A stretch of DNA of 64,000 nucleotides from Deltaproteobacteria bacterium (GCA_019309145.1 JAFDGR010000004.1:1-64000), one strand, 5' to 3'; shown: positions 1-9,006, counted from the stretch's first letter. The notes: a model not told the origin generated them from the letters alone. Made by a program: numbers and translations.

Positions 1-18
1 GTGAGAAAAGGAAGGCTC

Positions 19-47
19 TTGACAGGTTTTCCCTGGATGTGTATAGT
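19..47 (+). promoter_or_regulatory. sigma-70 promoter of the first hdr-like operon
   Basis: A perfect -35 box TTGACA (19-24) and a -10 box TATAGT (42-47) are separated by 17 bp. They lie about 120 bp upstream of the HdrC-like start. A second AT-rich stretch with TATAAT (61-66) follows but lacks a matching -35. The roughly 115-nt leader shows only short imperfect hairpins. Confidence 0.6.
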
Positions 48-165
48 CCCACCCTGAAGCTATAATGTAACTGTTATGTAATTATTTTCGGCAATGGTCG
101 GGCCTTCGAGCCTGACGTGGCAAGCCTTAATGCTTGAGGTCTTGTGTCGGTAGAGGGGAGGAAGA

Positions 166-642
166 GTGCCTGAGTTTCAGATGGAAAAGAGCTCGTCCGG
201 TTTTGCCGCCCTGGTGGTCCGGGAACCGGGGGCCGAAGGGATTCGATCCTGCTACGCCTGTGGCACCTGTACAGCGGGCTGCCCGGTCAGGAGGGTCACC
301 CCTGCATATAACCCGAGGAAACTGATTCGCATGGTCCTGCTGGGGATGCAGGATGAAATCCTGGCGGGAAAAGAGATCTGGCTGTGTTCGAGCTGTTATA
401 CCTGCCAGGAGCGGTGTCCCCAGGGAATCAGGATCACGGACACCATTATTGCACTCAGGAACCTGGCCGTCCGGGAAGGTCACGCGCCGTCGGGCATCTC
501 CATGCAGGCAAATCTCATCAAAGGCCAGGGCAGACTCTATGCGCTCGATGCATTTGACGACAAGAAACGGAAAAAAGCAGGCCTTCCCAGTTTGCCTTCT
601 GAGGTTGAGGGGGCCAAAAAGCTCTTGGAAAAGAAAGAATGA
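166..642 (+). CDS. hdrC: HdrC-like iron-sulfur subunit
   Basis: A 158-residue heterodisulfide reductase subunit C-like protein, expected to carry two [4Fe-4S] clusters and pass electrons between a flavoprotein HdrA and the catalytic HdrB. Two cysteine clusters are visible: C29, C32, C35, C39 and C74, C77, C80, C84, each in the C-x2-C-x2-C-x3-C spacing. The start is GTG at 166, with a GGAGG ribosome site just upstream. No membrane segment is seen, so it is the soluble HdrC type and not a QmoC/DsrM-type membrane fusion. It overlaps the HdrB gene by 4 bp, which indicates translational coupling. The family call is secure; the physiological substrate is not known. Confidence 0.9.
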   Translation: MPEFQMEKSSSGFAALVVREPGAEGIRSCYACGTCTAGCPVRRVTPAYNPRKLIRMVLLGMQDEILAGKEIWLCSSCYTCQERCPQGIRITDTIIALRNLAVREGHAPSGISMQANLIKGQGRLYALDAFDDKKRKKAGLPSLPSEVEGAKKLLEKKE

Positions 643-1523
643 AATACGCCCTTTTTTTAGGATGCACCATACCTGCACGATCACGCAACTATGAACTGTC
701 CGCACGGGTCGTTGCCCACAGGCTGGGCATTGAGTTCGCGGATATTTTCGATTTTTCCTGTTGTGGTTTTCCCCTGAAATCCTCGGATATGAAGCAGGCG
801 GGCCTCCTGGCGGCTCGAAACCTGGCCCTGGCGGAGGCGCAGGGGCTTCCCATCTGCACGCTTTGCAGTGCCTGCACATCCATGCTTGCCGAAGAAGCGC
901 ACCAGCTCAAGCAGGACAAGGCCCTGCTCGATGAAGTGAACGCTGAACTCGAAAAGGTGGGTCTTTCCTATGGCGGTCATGCAACGGTTAAGCATTTTGC
1001 CAGGGTCCTGCTGGAAGATGTGGGCCTGGATCGCATCAGGGAGGAGGTGCGGGTCGATCTCAAGGGCCTGCCCGTGGCCACGCATTACGGGTGTCACTAC
1101 CTGAAGCCGTCTGAAATCTATGAAGGGGTTGAAGATCCTGAAAATCCGTCTTCCCTGGAAGAGCTTGTCAATGCTGCCGGAGCACGGTCTGTGGAATACG
1201 CGCACAAGAAAGATTGCTGCGGTGGTGCGGTTCTGGTGGCCGATGAAGAAACGGCTCTTCGTATGGCCAAGAGGAAACTGGATCACGTGAAAGAGGCCGG
1301 TGCAAAGGCGATGAACGTGGTTTGTCCCTTCTGCAGTGTCATGTACGATGATAATCAGAAAAGTATAGAAAGCCAGTTTGAGGTGAGCTACCAGATCCCG
1401 GTCCTGTATCTCCCACAGATCCTCGGGCTTGCCATGGGGTTTGACCGGAAGGAACTGGGGCTCAATATGAATGTGGTGAAGACAAAAGATCTTACGGAAG
1501 AGATCATTGGTGGAAAAGAGTAA
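639..1523 (+). CDS. hdrB: HdrB-like CCG-domain subunit
   Basis: A 294-residue HdrB-type protein with two cysteine-rich CCG domains, which in HdrB bind the noncubane [4Fe-4S] clusters that reduce disulfides. The first domain shows C9, the pair C41-C42 and C73/C76/C79; the second, around residues 150-235, shows GCHYLKP, DCCGG and CPFC motifs. It starts inside the end of the HdrC gene and its own end overlaps the next flavoprotein gene, so the operon is translationally coupled. The likely substrate is a protein or low-molecular-weight disulfide; DsrC trisulfide is an attractive but unproven candidate. Confidence 0.9.
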   Translation: MKYALFLGCTIPARSRNYELSARVVAHRLGIEFADIFDFSCCGFPLKSSDMKQAGLLAARNLALAEAQGLPICTLCSACTSMLAEEAHQLKQDKALLDEVNAELEKVGLSYGGHATVKHFARVLLEDVGLDRIREEVRVDLKGLPVATHYGCHYLKPSEIYEGVEDPENPSSLEELVNAAGARSVEYAHKKDCCGGAVLVADEETALRMAKRKLDHVKEAGAKAMNVVCPFCSVMYDDNQKSIESQFEVSYQIPVLYLPQILGLAMGFDRKELGLNMNVVKTKDLTEEIIGGKE

Positions 1524-2529
1524 AAAAGTCCTGATTGTCGGTGCAGGCATCGCCGGTCTCACCGCCGCCCTTGAGCTCGGCAGAAGAGGTGTTTCTTCCT
1601 TGGTGATCGAAAAAGAGGGAAGCATCGGGGGGCACGCCGGCACCTACGCCTGCAAGGCAGTGGACGGCCGTTGCCAGAAATGCGGGGCGTGCCTGATCCG
1701 GGACGCCATACGGGACATCAAGGAAACCCCGGAGATCGGGATATCCCTGGAGACAAGTCTTGCTGCCCTCCATCGGGAGGAAAAAGGGATTGTCGCCCGC
1801 CTCAAAAAAGGTGAAAAAGAGACTCCAGCCCGTTTCTCCGCGCTTGTCCTGTGCCATGGGTTTCAGCCTTTTGATCCGGCGAAAAAATCCAATTTCAGGT
1901 ACGGCGAGATTCCCAATCTCATCACGGGTGTTGAGCTCGAGCAAATGATGAAAGAAAAAGGGAATGTGTTTCGTCCCTCTGACGGGAAGCCCGTGAAAGA
2001 CATGGCGTTTGTCCAGTGTGTGGGAAGCCGGAATCCCGCCCTGGGACGGCCGTATTGCTCCCAGGTATGCTGTGGCTATGCCCTTCGCATGGCCAGGCAG
2101 ATAAAGACCGGGAACCCTTCTACCAGCATCACCTTTTTTTACATGGACGTGCAGACCTTCGGTCGGGATTTTGATCGTATGTTGTGGGAATTCAGGGACG
2201 CCTTCTACTGGATACGGGAAATCCCCGGGGATTTTTTCAATACAACCGGGGACCGGGTGGGTGTGGTCGTAGAGGATGAAGGGGAAATAGAAGAGATGAC
2301 CTTTGACCTCATGACCCTTTCAGTGGGCATGGGACCTTCCTCTGATCAGCCGGTTTTTGAGGAATGGCTGGATTTGAGCCTGGGCCCTGAGGGGTTTCTG
2401 GTTTCACCCAACCAGCATGGCGTATTCGTCGCCGGCAGTGCCACGGGTCCCATGAGCATCCCGGATACCGTTGCCAATGCGCGAGCAACCGTCGCCCACG
2501 TGATGGACTACCTGGAGGAAACCTCATGA
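1507..2529 (+). CDS. short HdrA/QmoA-like FAD protein
   Basis: A 340-residue flavoprotein of the HdrA/QmoA family. It has an N-terminal dinucleotide-binding GAGIAGL motif (12-18), a glutamate-terminated strand and GG (34-42), four cysteines at 49, 56, 59 and 62, and the HdrA signature CVGSRN followed by YCSQVCCGYA near residues 170-195. The C-terminus ends with the FAD-binding GVFVAGSATGP segment. It is shorter than a full HdrA (about 650 residues) and lacks C-terminal ferredoxin motifs, as QmoA also does. The next gene supplies a second flavin-like domain, ferredoxin and MvhD modules, so the pair resembles QmoA-QmoB with HdrBC in place of QmoC, an arrangement known from Gram-positive sulfate reducers. 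Confidence 0.85.
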   Translation: MVEKSKKVLIVGAGIAGLTAALELGRRGVSSLVIEKEGSIGGHAGTYACKAVDGRCQKCGACLIRDAIRDIKETPEIGISLETSLAALHREEKGIVARLKKGEKETPARFSALVLCHGFQPFDPAKKSNFRYGEIPNLITGVELEQMMKEKGNVFRPSDGKPVKDMAFVQCVGSRNPALGRPYCSQVCCGYALRMARQIKTGNPSTSITFFYMDVQTFGRDFDRMLWEFRDAFYWIREIPGDFFNTTGDRVGVVVEDEGEIEEMTFDLMTLSVGMGPSSDQPVFEEWLDLSLGPEGFLVSPNQHGVFVAGSATGPMSIPDTVANARATVAHVMDYLEETS

Positions 2530-4091
2530 ATCCTTTGCCTGCGGAGAAAAAGGTCGCAGTCCTTGGAAATGGGGGAACCGCTTGCCGGGTAAGCGAGGAG
2601 TTCCTCAAGAGGGGCTTTCCGGTCCTGCTGGTCATGCCTCAGGAAACGGATGCCAACGAAGTCCCTCCAGGCACGGAGTGTATGCAGGGTGCCGCCCTTG
2701 GTTCCGTGAAAGGGCAGGTGGGTGATTTTTCCCTTACAATCCAGGTTGAGAACAAAAGAGAGGAACATCGTGCCGGTTTCATCGTGGTCGCTTATGAGTC
2801 CGTCCGCGAACCGGTGTATGATATCCTTGGGATGCCTCCGCACGATCGCATCTGGAGTCTTTCCCGTCTTGAAAAGCAACTGGCTGATGATGGTTTCCCG
2901 GAAAAATACGGGAAAGTCCTTTTCCTTGACCGGCTGGATGGGGTGAATACCGTGGCAGGGAGCGAGCGCCTCCTGAACCTGGTAGGAACGCTCCAGGAAG
3001 AATACGAGACCGCGTGCTGTCTTCTTACCTGCCAGGTGAAAGTGGCGTCACCCGGGCTTGAAATGCTGTACGGAAGGATACGGGACAATGGGTGTTTTGT
3101 TGCCAGGACAGATCTCTTGAGCCTGGAAGTGGGCTCGAAAGGAGTGCGCGTCCGGTTTGATGATATTGTGTTGGACGAGGTCCTGAATGTGTCCGGGGAC
3201 CTGCTCGTTGTGGCGGAAAGGGAACGCCCCGCACCGGAGCTGGAAAGGCTGGCTGAAGTCCTCAGGCTGGAAACGGATCAGGAGGGATACCTCCAGGGAG
3301 ACAACCTCCTGCGGGTCCCCTGCCTGACCAATCGTCGCGGGGTTCTCGTGGCGGGTGGGAGCGTTGCCGGATTGAGCGAATGGGAAAGAGCGCAGAATAT
3401 CCCGTCCGTGGTTGAGGAGGTGAGTAGTCTTTCCAAGTGGCTCGATGAAGTAATTCCGGTTGAGCAGATCATTTATGACCGGGACCGTTGTGCCACCTGC
3501 CTCACCTGTTTCAGGGTATGCCCCCATGGGGCCATCCTTTTTACGGACAAACCGCACTTCCAGCACCTGGCCTGCCAGCGGTGCGGAATCTGTACGAGCC
3601 TGTGCCCCAATGAAGCCATCGAGCTTTCAGGATTTGAAAAGCCGTCCTTTTTTGAGCGGTTATTTCCCGAAAAATCCGCCGCCGAACAGGCAGGGTCTAC
3701 GGCATTGACCGGATTCGTGTGCCAAAGATCTGTTGACCTGGTGCGCCAATACCTGGAGGAGGATGATCCGGTATTTCATGCTGTTCGATGGATCGAGGTG
3801 CCGTGCGCCGGGACCCTCCGGAGCCAGTATGTCCTTGAGACCCTGGCCAGGCCGGAAGGTGCTGACGGAGTACTGGTGGTTTCGTGCCACCGGGACAACT
3901 GCCGGTCCGGCGATGGAACCATCAGAGCGGCAAATATAGTCCAACAGGTGAAGGGCCTCTTGAAAACCCTGGAAATGGACGAGGGGCTGGTGGAGCATAT
4001 CCTCCTGGCCCCGAACGAGGGGGAAAGATTGAAACGGGAAGTGACGCGGATTCAAGGGGAAGCGAAAAAAAGCTTGACAGATCGGAAATAG
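2526..4091 (+). CDS. HdrA-like / ferredoxin / MvhD-like fusion (QmoB-like)
   Basis: A 521-residue three-part protein. Residues 1-300 form a degenerate HdrA-type flavoprotein domain (AVLGNGGTA in place of the canonical GxGxxG). Residues about 318-365 hold two [4Fe-4S] ferredoxin motifs (CATCLTCFRVCP and CQRCGICTSLCP). Residues about 395-500 are an MvhD-like domain with GFVCQ, VPCAGT and VSCHRDNC motifs. This domain order matches QmoB and HdrA-MvhD proteins. It overlaps the upstream flavoprotein gene by 4 bp and is the last gene of the operon. Its degenerate flavin site suggests that it mainly wires clusters to its partner; that is inference. Confidence 0.8.
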   Translation: MNPLPAEKKVAVLGNGGTACRVSEEFLKRGFPVLLVMPQETDANEVPPGTECMQGAALGSVKGQVGDFSLTIQVENKREEHRAGFIVVAYESVREPVYDILGMPPHDRIWSLSRLEKQLADDGFPEKYGKVLFLDRLDGVNTVAGSERLLNLVGTLQEEYETACCLLTCQVKVASPGLEMLYGRIRDNGCFVARTDLLSLEVGSKGVRVRFDDIVLDEVLNVSGDLLVVAERERPAPELERLAEVLRLETDQEGYLQGDNLLRVPCLTNRRGVLVAGGSVAGLSEWERAQNIPSVVEEVSSLSKWLDEVIPVEQIIYDRDRCATCLTCFRVCPHGAILFTDKPHFQHLACQRCGICTSLCPNEAIELSGFEKPSFFERLFPEKSAAEQAGSTALTGFVCQRSVDLVRQYLEEDDPVFHAVRWIEVPCAGTLRSQYVLETLARPEGADGVLVVSCHRDNCRSGDGTIRAANIVQQVKGLLKTLEMDEGLVEHILLAPNEGERLKREVTRIQGEAKKSLTDRK

Positions 4092-4105
4092 TAGCAGATT
4101 GTAAT
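4074..4105 (+). promoter_or_regulatory. possible promoter of the branched-chain amino acid operon
   Basis: TTGACA (4074-4079) is a perfect -35 box at the end of the preceding gene. The best -10 box, TGTAAT (4100-4105), is 20 bp away, longer than the usual 17. If used, it would start RNA near 4112 and place the leader-peptide ATG (4143) about 30 nt downstream. This is a weak call because of the spacing. Confidence 0.35.
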
Positions 4106-4142
4106 GCGAAAATTCAATATTGAACGCCTTTTTGAAAAAAAT

Positions 4143-4256
4143 ATGAAAAACGTGGTGAACAACATTATCGTCATTATCAGCGCAACAGGGATACTCCTGC
4201 CCCTGTTGCTCCTTGTCGTCGTGGGACTCAAACCTCCCGGCCTGATAATGACTTAG
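4143..4256 (+). CDS. branched-chain amino acid leader peptide
   Basis: A 37-residue ORF in which 20 residues are Ile, Leu or Val. It contains an IIVII run, ILLPLLLL and then VVV, closely resembling E. coli IlvL in composition and layout. It sits directly ahead of an attenuator hairpin (4274-4314) and the cimA-leu-ilv operon. Its last codons (4239-4250) can pair with the ascending arm of the terminator. A ribosome stalled on the Leu/Val codons (about 4194-4223) would leave that segment free, whereas one reaching the stop codon at 4254-4256 would cover it. No strong ribosome-binding site is visible. An upstream in-frame ATG at 4104 would give 50 residues but lies over the possible -10 box. Confidence 0.7.
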   Translation: MKNVVNNIIVIISATGILLPLLLLVVVGLKPPGLIMT

Positions 4257-4314
4257 TTTTTTTACGTTTCGCTAAATCCGTTATCAGGCCTGACCTGATA
4301 ACGGATTTTTTTTT
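4239..4314 (+). terminator. transcription attenuator (antiterminator and terminator)
   Basis: The terminator is a perfect 15-bp stem (4274-4288 with 4294-4308), a 5-nt loop and a run of nine T (4306-4314). The alternative antiterminator pairs GGCCTGATAATG (4239-4250) with 4279-4290: ten perfect pairs plus a G-U and a C-G. The two structures share 4279-4288 and so exclude each other. Together with the Ile/Leu/Val-rich leader peptide this is the textbook arrangement for ribosome-mediated attenuation. Confidence 0.85.
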
Positions 4315-4342
4315 GGGGAAACAGCAAAACCGGAGATCTGAC

Positions 4343-5917
4343 ATGCAAAGAAAAATCATCCTTTATGACACCACATTGCGAGACGGCACCCAGGGTGAGC
4401 AGGTGAATCTCTCGGCCGAAGACAAGCTCAGGATCGTTCAGAAGCTTGACGCTTTCGGTATCCCCTATGTTGAAGGGGGCTGGCCGGGCTCCAACCCCAA
4501 GGATGCCAGGTTTTTCGAGCTTGCCCGAAACACCCGTTTCACGAATACCCGCCTCACAGCGTTCGGGAGCACCCGCAGACCCGGGACGACCCCGGAACGG
4601 GATGAGAACATCCAGGAACTGCTGAGAACGGGAACCGAAACGGTGTGCGTTTTCGGCAAATCCTGGGATCTCCATGCACGGGAGATCCTCGGGGTTTCCC
4701 TGGAAGAAAACCTGGCCATGATAGAAGAGAGCGTGGCGTATTTGAAAGAAAAAGGCCTTGAAGTGATCTATGATGCGGAGCATTTTTTCGACGGATACAA
4801 GCGAAACCCCTCCTATGCCATGGAAACGGTGCATGCCGCCGAGCGAGCGGGAGCGGACATCATCGTTCTGTGTGATACAAACGGAGGATGTATGCCCCGG
4901 GAAATGGAGGAGATCCTGCAGCAGACCATGCCGGCGGTTACATCCCCGGTGGGCATTCATGCCCACAACGATTGCGGATTGGCCCTGGCAAACTCCCTGG
5001 TGGCCGTTGAATCGGGAGCGACCATGGTCCAGGGAACCATCAACGGGTACGGGGAACGGTGTGGAAACGCGGATTTGATTGCAGTGATCGGCAACCTCCA
5101 GGTGAAAATGGGGTGCCCCTGTCTTGCAGAGGATAAACTGAAGCAACTGACCGAATTGTCACGCTACGTGAGTGAAGTCGCGAATATCCCTCCCCTGAAC
5201 CAGCGTCCCTTCGTGGGAAAGAGCGCATTTGCCCATAAGGGGGGCGTTCATGTCAGTGCCATTATGAAAAACCCGGCGGCCTACGAGCACATGGACCCGG
5301 AAGCGATTGGAAACCGCAGGCGGGTTTTAGTTTCAGATCTCTCCGGCAAGAGCAATATCGCGTACAAGAGCAGTGAGATGGGGCTCCGGCTTGGGGGAAA
5401 CGGGTATACCAGCCAGAAAATTGTAAACGAGATCAAGCGTCTCGAGAACCTGGGCTACCAGTTTGACGCGGCAGAAGGATCGCTCGAGCTGCTCATCAAA
5501 CGGGTGACGGGTCAATTTGAAGATCCTTTCAGGTTGGAATCGTTCCGGGTCACCATTGAAAAGAATCATGCGGGACCCAGCACCTCCCAGGCGACCATCA
5601 AGATCTCCGTGGGGAATGAGGAGGAGATTACGGCAGCGGAAGGAGACGGGCCCGTGAACGCCCTGGACAATGCTTTGCGGAAGGCCCTGACCAAATTTTT
5701 CCCGCAGGTCGAGGAAATGGGGCTGGTGGACTTCAAGGTGCGGGTTATTGATGCCGGCGGCGGAACCGCGGCCAAGGTCAGGGTGCAGATTGAATCCAGG
5801 GATGCAAAAGAGATCTGGTCGACCATCGGGGTGTCTGAAAACGTTATTGAGGCGAGCTGGCAGGCCCTGGTGGACAGTGTGCAGTATAAGCTGTCCAGGG
5901 AATCCAGTGGTGGATAG
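4343..5917 (+). CDS. cimA: (R)-citramalate synthase
   Basis: A 524-residue HMGL-like synthase that condenses pyruvate and acetyl-CoA to citramalate, the entry step of threonine-independent isoleucine synthesis. It has the TTLRDGTQGEQV start and the YVEGGWPGSNPKD segment that marks the CimA branch as distinct from LeuA, metal-binding HAHND (about residue 209) and a C-terminal LeuA-type dimer/regulatory domain. I chose ATG at 4343 because GGAG lies 7 nt upstream; a longer TTG start would run into the attenuator. It is the first enzyme gene of the operon. LeuCD and LeuB downstream can process its product as well as the leucine intermediates. Confidence 0.93.
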   Translation: MQRKIILYDTTLRDGTQGEQVNLSAEDKLRIVQKLDAFGIPYVEGGWPGSNPKDARFFELARNTRFTNTRLTAFGSTRRPGTTPERDENIQELLRTGTETVCVFGKSWDLHAREILGVSLEENLAMIEESVAYLKEKGLEVIYDAEHFFDGYKRNPSYAMETVHAAERAGADIIVLCDTNGGCMPREMEEILQQTMPAVTSPVGIHAHNDCGLALANSLVAVESGATMVQGTINGYGERCGNADLIAVIGNLQVKMGCPCLAEDKLKQLTELSRYVSEVANIPPLNQRPFVGKSAFAHKGGVHVSAIMKNPAAYEHMDPEAIGNRRRVLVSDLSGKSNIAYKSSEMGLRLGGNGYTSQKIVNEIKRLENLGYQFDAAEGSLELLIKRVTGQFEDPFRLESFRVTIEKNHAGPSTSQATIKISVGNEEEITAAEGDGPVNALDNALRKALTKFFPQVEEMGLVDFKVRVIDAGGGTAAKVRVQIESRDAKEIWSTIGVSENVIEASWQALVDSVQYKLSRESSGG

Positions 5918-5962
5918 TGGTGATATGCTTCTGAGAAAATGTGAGAAAAGTGAGGGATCGTA

Positions 5963-5998
5963 CGCCGCAGGGTTCGGGATAACCGGAACCCTGCGGCG
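5963..5998 (+). other. intercistronic hairpin between cimA and leuA
   Basis: A perfect 13-bp inverted repeat (CGCCGCAGGGTTC at 5963-5975 with its complement at 5986-5998) with a 10-nt loop. There is no T-run after it, so it is unlikely to be an intrinsic terminator. It could stabilise the upstream mRNA or act as a processing site. The rest of the 216-bp spacer shows nothing else recognisable. Confidence 0.6.
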
Positions 5999-6133
5999 AG
6001 TGCTTGTGGAAAAGCCGCCCTTGAGGAGGGCATTGCGGGTTGCCGGGTGCTGGTGCAAGTGAGCCGTTCATAGGATCAACCGGCAAACGGGCAATCGGAT
6101 CAACCATGAAAGAACAAGGAGGGAGGTTATTCC

Positions 6134-7678
6134 ATGAGTGAACGAGTCATAATCTTTGATACAACGCTCCGGGACGGAGAGCAGTCTCCGGGCGCAAGCA
6201 TGAATGTGGCGGAAAAAATCCGTCTTGCCGTCCAACTGGAGAAACTGGGGGTGGACGCCATTGAGGCGGGCTTTCCTGCGGCCTCGGCAGGCGATTTCGA
6301 GGCGGTAAAACTCGTCTCTGAGAAGATCCGCAATGCCCAGGTCACGGCCCTGGCCCGGGCAGCCGGCAGGGATATCGACCGGGCATGGGGGGCCATCAAA
6401 AAGGCCGCTCATCCAAGAATTCATACCTTTATCGCAACCTCAGACATCCACCTTGAACATAAGCTCAGGATGACCCGTGAACAGGTGATCGAAGCGGCTG
6501 TGGATGCCGTACGGCATGCTGGAAATTATACGGAAAACATTGAGTTTTCAGCAGAGGATGGTTCCAGGAGCGACCCTGATTTTCTCTGTCGCGTTTTTGA
6601 GGCCGTGATCGATGCAGGGGCCACAACCGTGAACATCCCGGATACAGTCGGCTATGCACTCCCTGATGAGTTTTTCAGGCTCGTAAGTCATGTGAGAAAC
6701 AATACGTCGAATATTGAAAAAGCGGTTTTGAGTATCCACTGCCATGACGACCTTGGCCTGGCAACGGCAAACACCCTGGCCGGTCTGCGGGCAGGGGCCC
6801 GCCAGGCGGAAGTGACCGTAAACGGGATCGGTGAGCGGGCAGGCAATACTTCTCTGGAAGAAGTGGTCATGAGCCTTTATACACGCAAGGACATGGTGGG
6901 CCTTGAAACAGGCATTGATACCCGCCAGATCCATCCCACGAGCCGGCTTGTGAGCATGGTTACCGGGATCGTGGTACAACCCAACAAGGCTGTGGTGGGG
7001 GCAAATGCCTTTGCCCATGAGGCGGGCATTCACCAGGACGGTGTGCTCAAGAACAGGATGACTTACGAAATCATGGATCCCGAGACAGTGGGGCTTTCAA
7101 AAAACCGCCTCGTGTTGGGCAAACACTCCGGGAAGCATGCTGTGCAGAAGAAACTCGAGAACCTGGGGCATGAGCTTTCTACAGAGGAACTGGCGAGATT
7201 TTTCCAGAAATTCAAGGAGCTGGCGGACAAACGCAAGGAAATCCTGGATGAGGATATCGAGGCCCTTGTGGCGGAGGAGATCTTACGGGTACCGGATACT
7301 TACGAACTGGATTACCTGAATGTGGTGAGCGGCACGGTTGCCGTTCCCACCGCCACGGTGAAACTGAAAATCAGGGGTGAAGAGGTCCAGGGGGCCGGGT
7401 TTGGTGTGGGACCCATTGATGCTGCCTTTAACACCATTGCCAAGATGACCGGGTCCAGGTGCAAGCTCATGCGGTTCTCGGTCAATGCCATAACCGGCGG
7501 TATGGATGCCCAGGGCGAGGTCACCGTGCGGCTCCAGGAAAACGGGCTCCTGGCCCTGGGAAAAGGGACCGACCCCGATATTATTACCGCCAGCGCCAAG
7601 GCATATATTAACGGTCTCAATCGCCTTGAGTATATGAAGAAAAACCCGGTGCTGTCACCCACGGACAACGTTGTTTGA
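6134..7678 (+). CDS. leuA: 2-isopropylmalate synthase
   Basis: A 514-residue enzyme condensing acetyl-CoA with 2-oxoisovalerate, the first committed step of leucine synthesis. The N-terminal HMGL TIM barrel shows [16 protein letters not shown], the metal-binding HCHDDLG (about residue 201) and the [11 protein letters not shown] motif (about 232-242). The C-terminal 130 residues form the LeuA allosteric domain, so leucine feedback is expected. A strong AAGGAGG site precedes the ATG. Length matches the LeuA1 family (about 510-520). It is the paralogue of the upstream CimA, which suggests duplication followed by specialisation. Confidence 0.95.
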   Translation: MSERVIIFDTTLRDGEQSPGASMNVAEKIRLAVQLEKLGVDAIEAGFPAASAGDFEAVKLVSEKIRNAQVTALARAAGRDIDRAWGAIKKAAHPRIHTFIATSDIHLEHKLRMTREQVIEAAVDAVRHAGNYTENIEFSAEDGSRSDPDFLCRVFEAVIDAGATTVNIPDTVGYALPDEFFRLVSHVRNNTSNIEKAVLSIHCHDDLGLATANTLAGLRAGARQAEVTVNGIGERAGNTSLEEVVMSLYTRKDMVGLETGIDTRQIHPTSRLVSMVTGIVVQPNKAVVGANAFAHEAGIHQDGVLKNRMTYEIMDPETVGLSKNRLVLGKHSGKHAVQKKLENLGHELSTEELARFFQKFKELADKRKEILDEDIEALVAEEILRVPDTYELDYLNVVSGTVAVPTATVKLKIRGEEVQGAGFGVGPIDAAFNTIAKMTGSRCKLMRFSVNAITGGMDAQGEVTVRLQENGLLALGKGTDPDIITASAKAYINGLNRLEYMKKNPVLSPTDNVV

Positions 7679-7740
7679 TGAGAAGGGCAATTGAGATCGC
7701 AGCGCATGGATTAGGAGAAAATGGAGGGTTTTGAAAAACG

Positions 7741-9006
7741 ATGCCCATGACAATTACAGAGAAGATCCTGGCAGCGCACGCGGGAAAGGAATCGGTCCGC
7801 CCCGGTGATCTGGTCCAGGTGGATGTGGACCTGGCCCTGGCAAATGATATCACTGCCCCGCTGGCTATTGGGGTGTTCCAGGAGCTTGGTTGGAAAAAGG
7901 TTTTTGACCGGGAAAAGATCGCGATGGTCCAGGACCATTTTGTGCCGAACAAGGATATCCAGTCCGCCCAGCAGGTCAAGCTCATGAGGAGATTTGTGCA
8001 GGAGCAGGGAATCAGGCATTTTTTCGAGCTGGGGGAGACTGGTATTGAGCATGTGATCCTGCCGGAAAAGGGTCTTGTTTGCCCCGGTGACCTGGTTATC
8101 GGCGCTGACAGCCATACGTGCACCTATGGGGCATTGGGTGCCTTTTCCACCGGGATGGGGAGTACTGATCTCGGGGCTATCCTTGCCACCGGCTCAACGT
8201 GGCTGAAGGTGCCCGAGTCCATACGACTGGTGTATGAGGGAAATCTTGGCCCCTGGGTGGGCGGAAAGGACCTCATCCTGCATACCCTGGGGATTCTCGG
8301 GGTAGCAGGGGCGGTCTACCGATCGCTGGAATTTACGGGTGAAGGTGTTCGGCACTTGTCCATGGCGCATCGGTTTACCATGGCGAACATGGCCGTGGAG
8401 GCGGGTGCGAAAAACGGGATTTTCGGCGCGGACGACATTACTGCGGGCTATATGAAAGACCGGAGCAATCGCACCGGCTCTTTTCTCCGGAGCGATCCGG
8501 ACGCAGCGTATGTGCAGGAGATCCACGTGGCCCTGGACACCCTGGAACCGCAGGTGGCGATACCTCATTCGCCGGACAACGCCAGGCCCATCTCCGAAAT
8601 AGGTTCGGTCCGGCTGGACCAGGTCTTTCTGGGTTCGTGCACCAACGGGCGCCTGGATGACCTGCGGGAAGCGGCCGCTCTCCTGAAAGGACATAGGGTG
8701 GCGAGCGGCATCCGGTTCATCGTCATCCCGGGATCTCCGGCCATTTATCGGGAAGCCCTCCGGGAAGGGTTCATCGAGGTGTTCCTGGACGCGGGGGCGG
8801 TGATCGGTCCTCCGTGCTGCGGGCCCTGCCTGGGAGGGCACATGGGTATCCTGGCGGCCGGAGAAAAGGCGCTTTCCACGAGCAACAGGAATTTTGTGGG
8901 CAGGATGGGGCACCCGGAGAGTGAAGTCTATCTCGCGGGTCCCGCGGTTGCGGCGGCTTCTGCCATTGCAGGAGAGATTATTTCCCCGGCGGAAATAGGG
9001 TCGTAG
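7741..9006 (+). CDS. leuC: 3-isopropylmalate dehydratase large subunit
   Basis: A 421-residue aconitase-family large subunit that isomerises 2- to 3-isopropylmalate and probably also citramalate to beta-methylmalate. Cluster-binding cysteines are visible in GSCTNG (about residue 300) and GPPCCGPCLGG (about 359 and 362). The DSHTCTYGALGAF segment (about 122-134) is typical. The 420-residue length matches the short LeuC/HacA type of archaea and many anaerobes, not the 466-residue E. coli form. LeuD follows after a 164-bp spacer in which nothing is recognised. Confidence 0.94.
   Translation: MPMTITEKILAAHAGKESVRPGDLVQVDVDLALANDITAPLAIGVFQELGWKKVFDREKIAMVQDHFVPNKDIQSAQQVKLMRRFVQEQGIRHFFELGETGIEHVILPEKGLVCPGDLVIGADSHTCTYGALGAFSTGMGSTDLGAILATGSTWLKVPESIRLVYEGNLGPWVGGKDLILHTLGILGVAGAVYRSLEFTGEGVRHLSMAHRFTMANMAVEAGAKNGIFGADDITAGYMKDRSNRTGSFLRSDPDAAYVQEIHVALDTLEPQVAIPHSPDNARPISEIGSVRLDQVFLGSCTNGRLDDLREAAALLKGHRVASGIRFIVIPGSPAIYREALREGFIEVFLDAGAVIGPPCCGPCLGGHMGILAAGEKALSTSNRNFVGRMGHPESEVYLAGPAVAAASAIAGEIISPAEIGS

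Noticed and set aside
689-1643. Long minus-strand ORFs opposite hdrB and hdrA
   Set aside because: They mirror the codon structure of the real genes on the other strand and encode no recognisable domain; the same applies to other antisense ORFs in the window.
4104-4256. A 50-residue membrane protein starting at ATG 4104
   Set aside because: The composition is Ile/Leu/Val-driven, the end takes part in an attenuator, and the upstream ATG overlaps a possible -10 box, so a leader peptide from 4143 explains it better.
5925-6062. Small ORF between cimA and leuA
   Set aside because: It runs through the 13-bp hairpin, has no ribosome site and an unlikely Arg/Cys composition.
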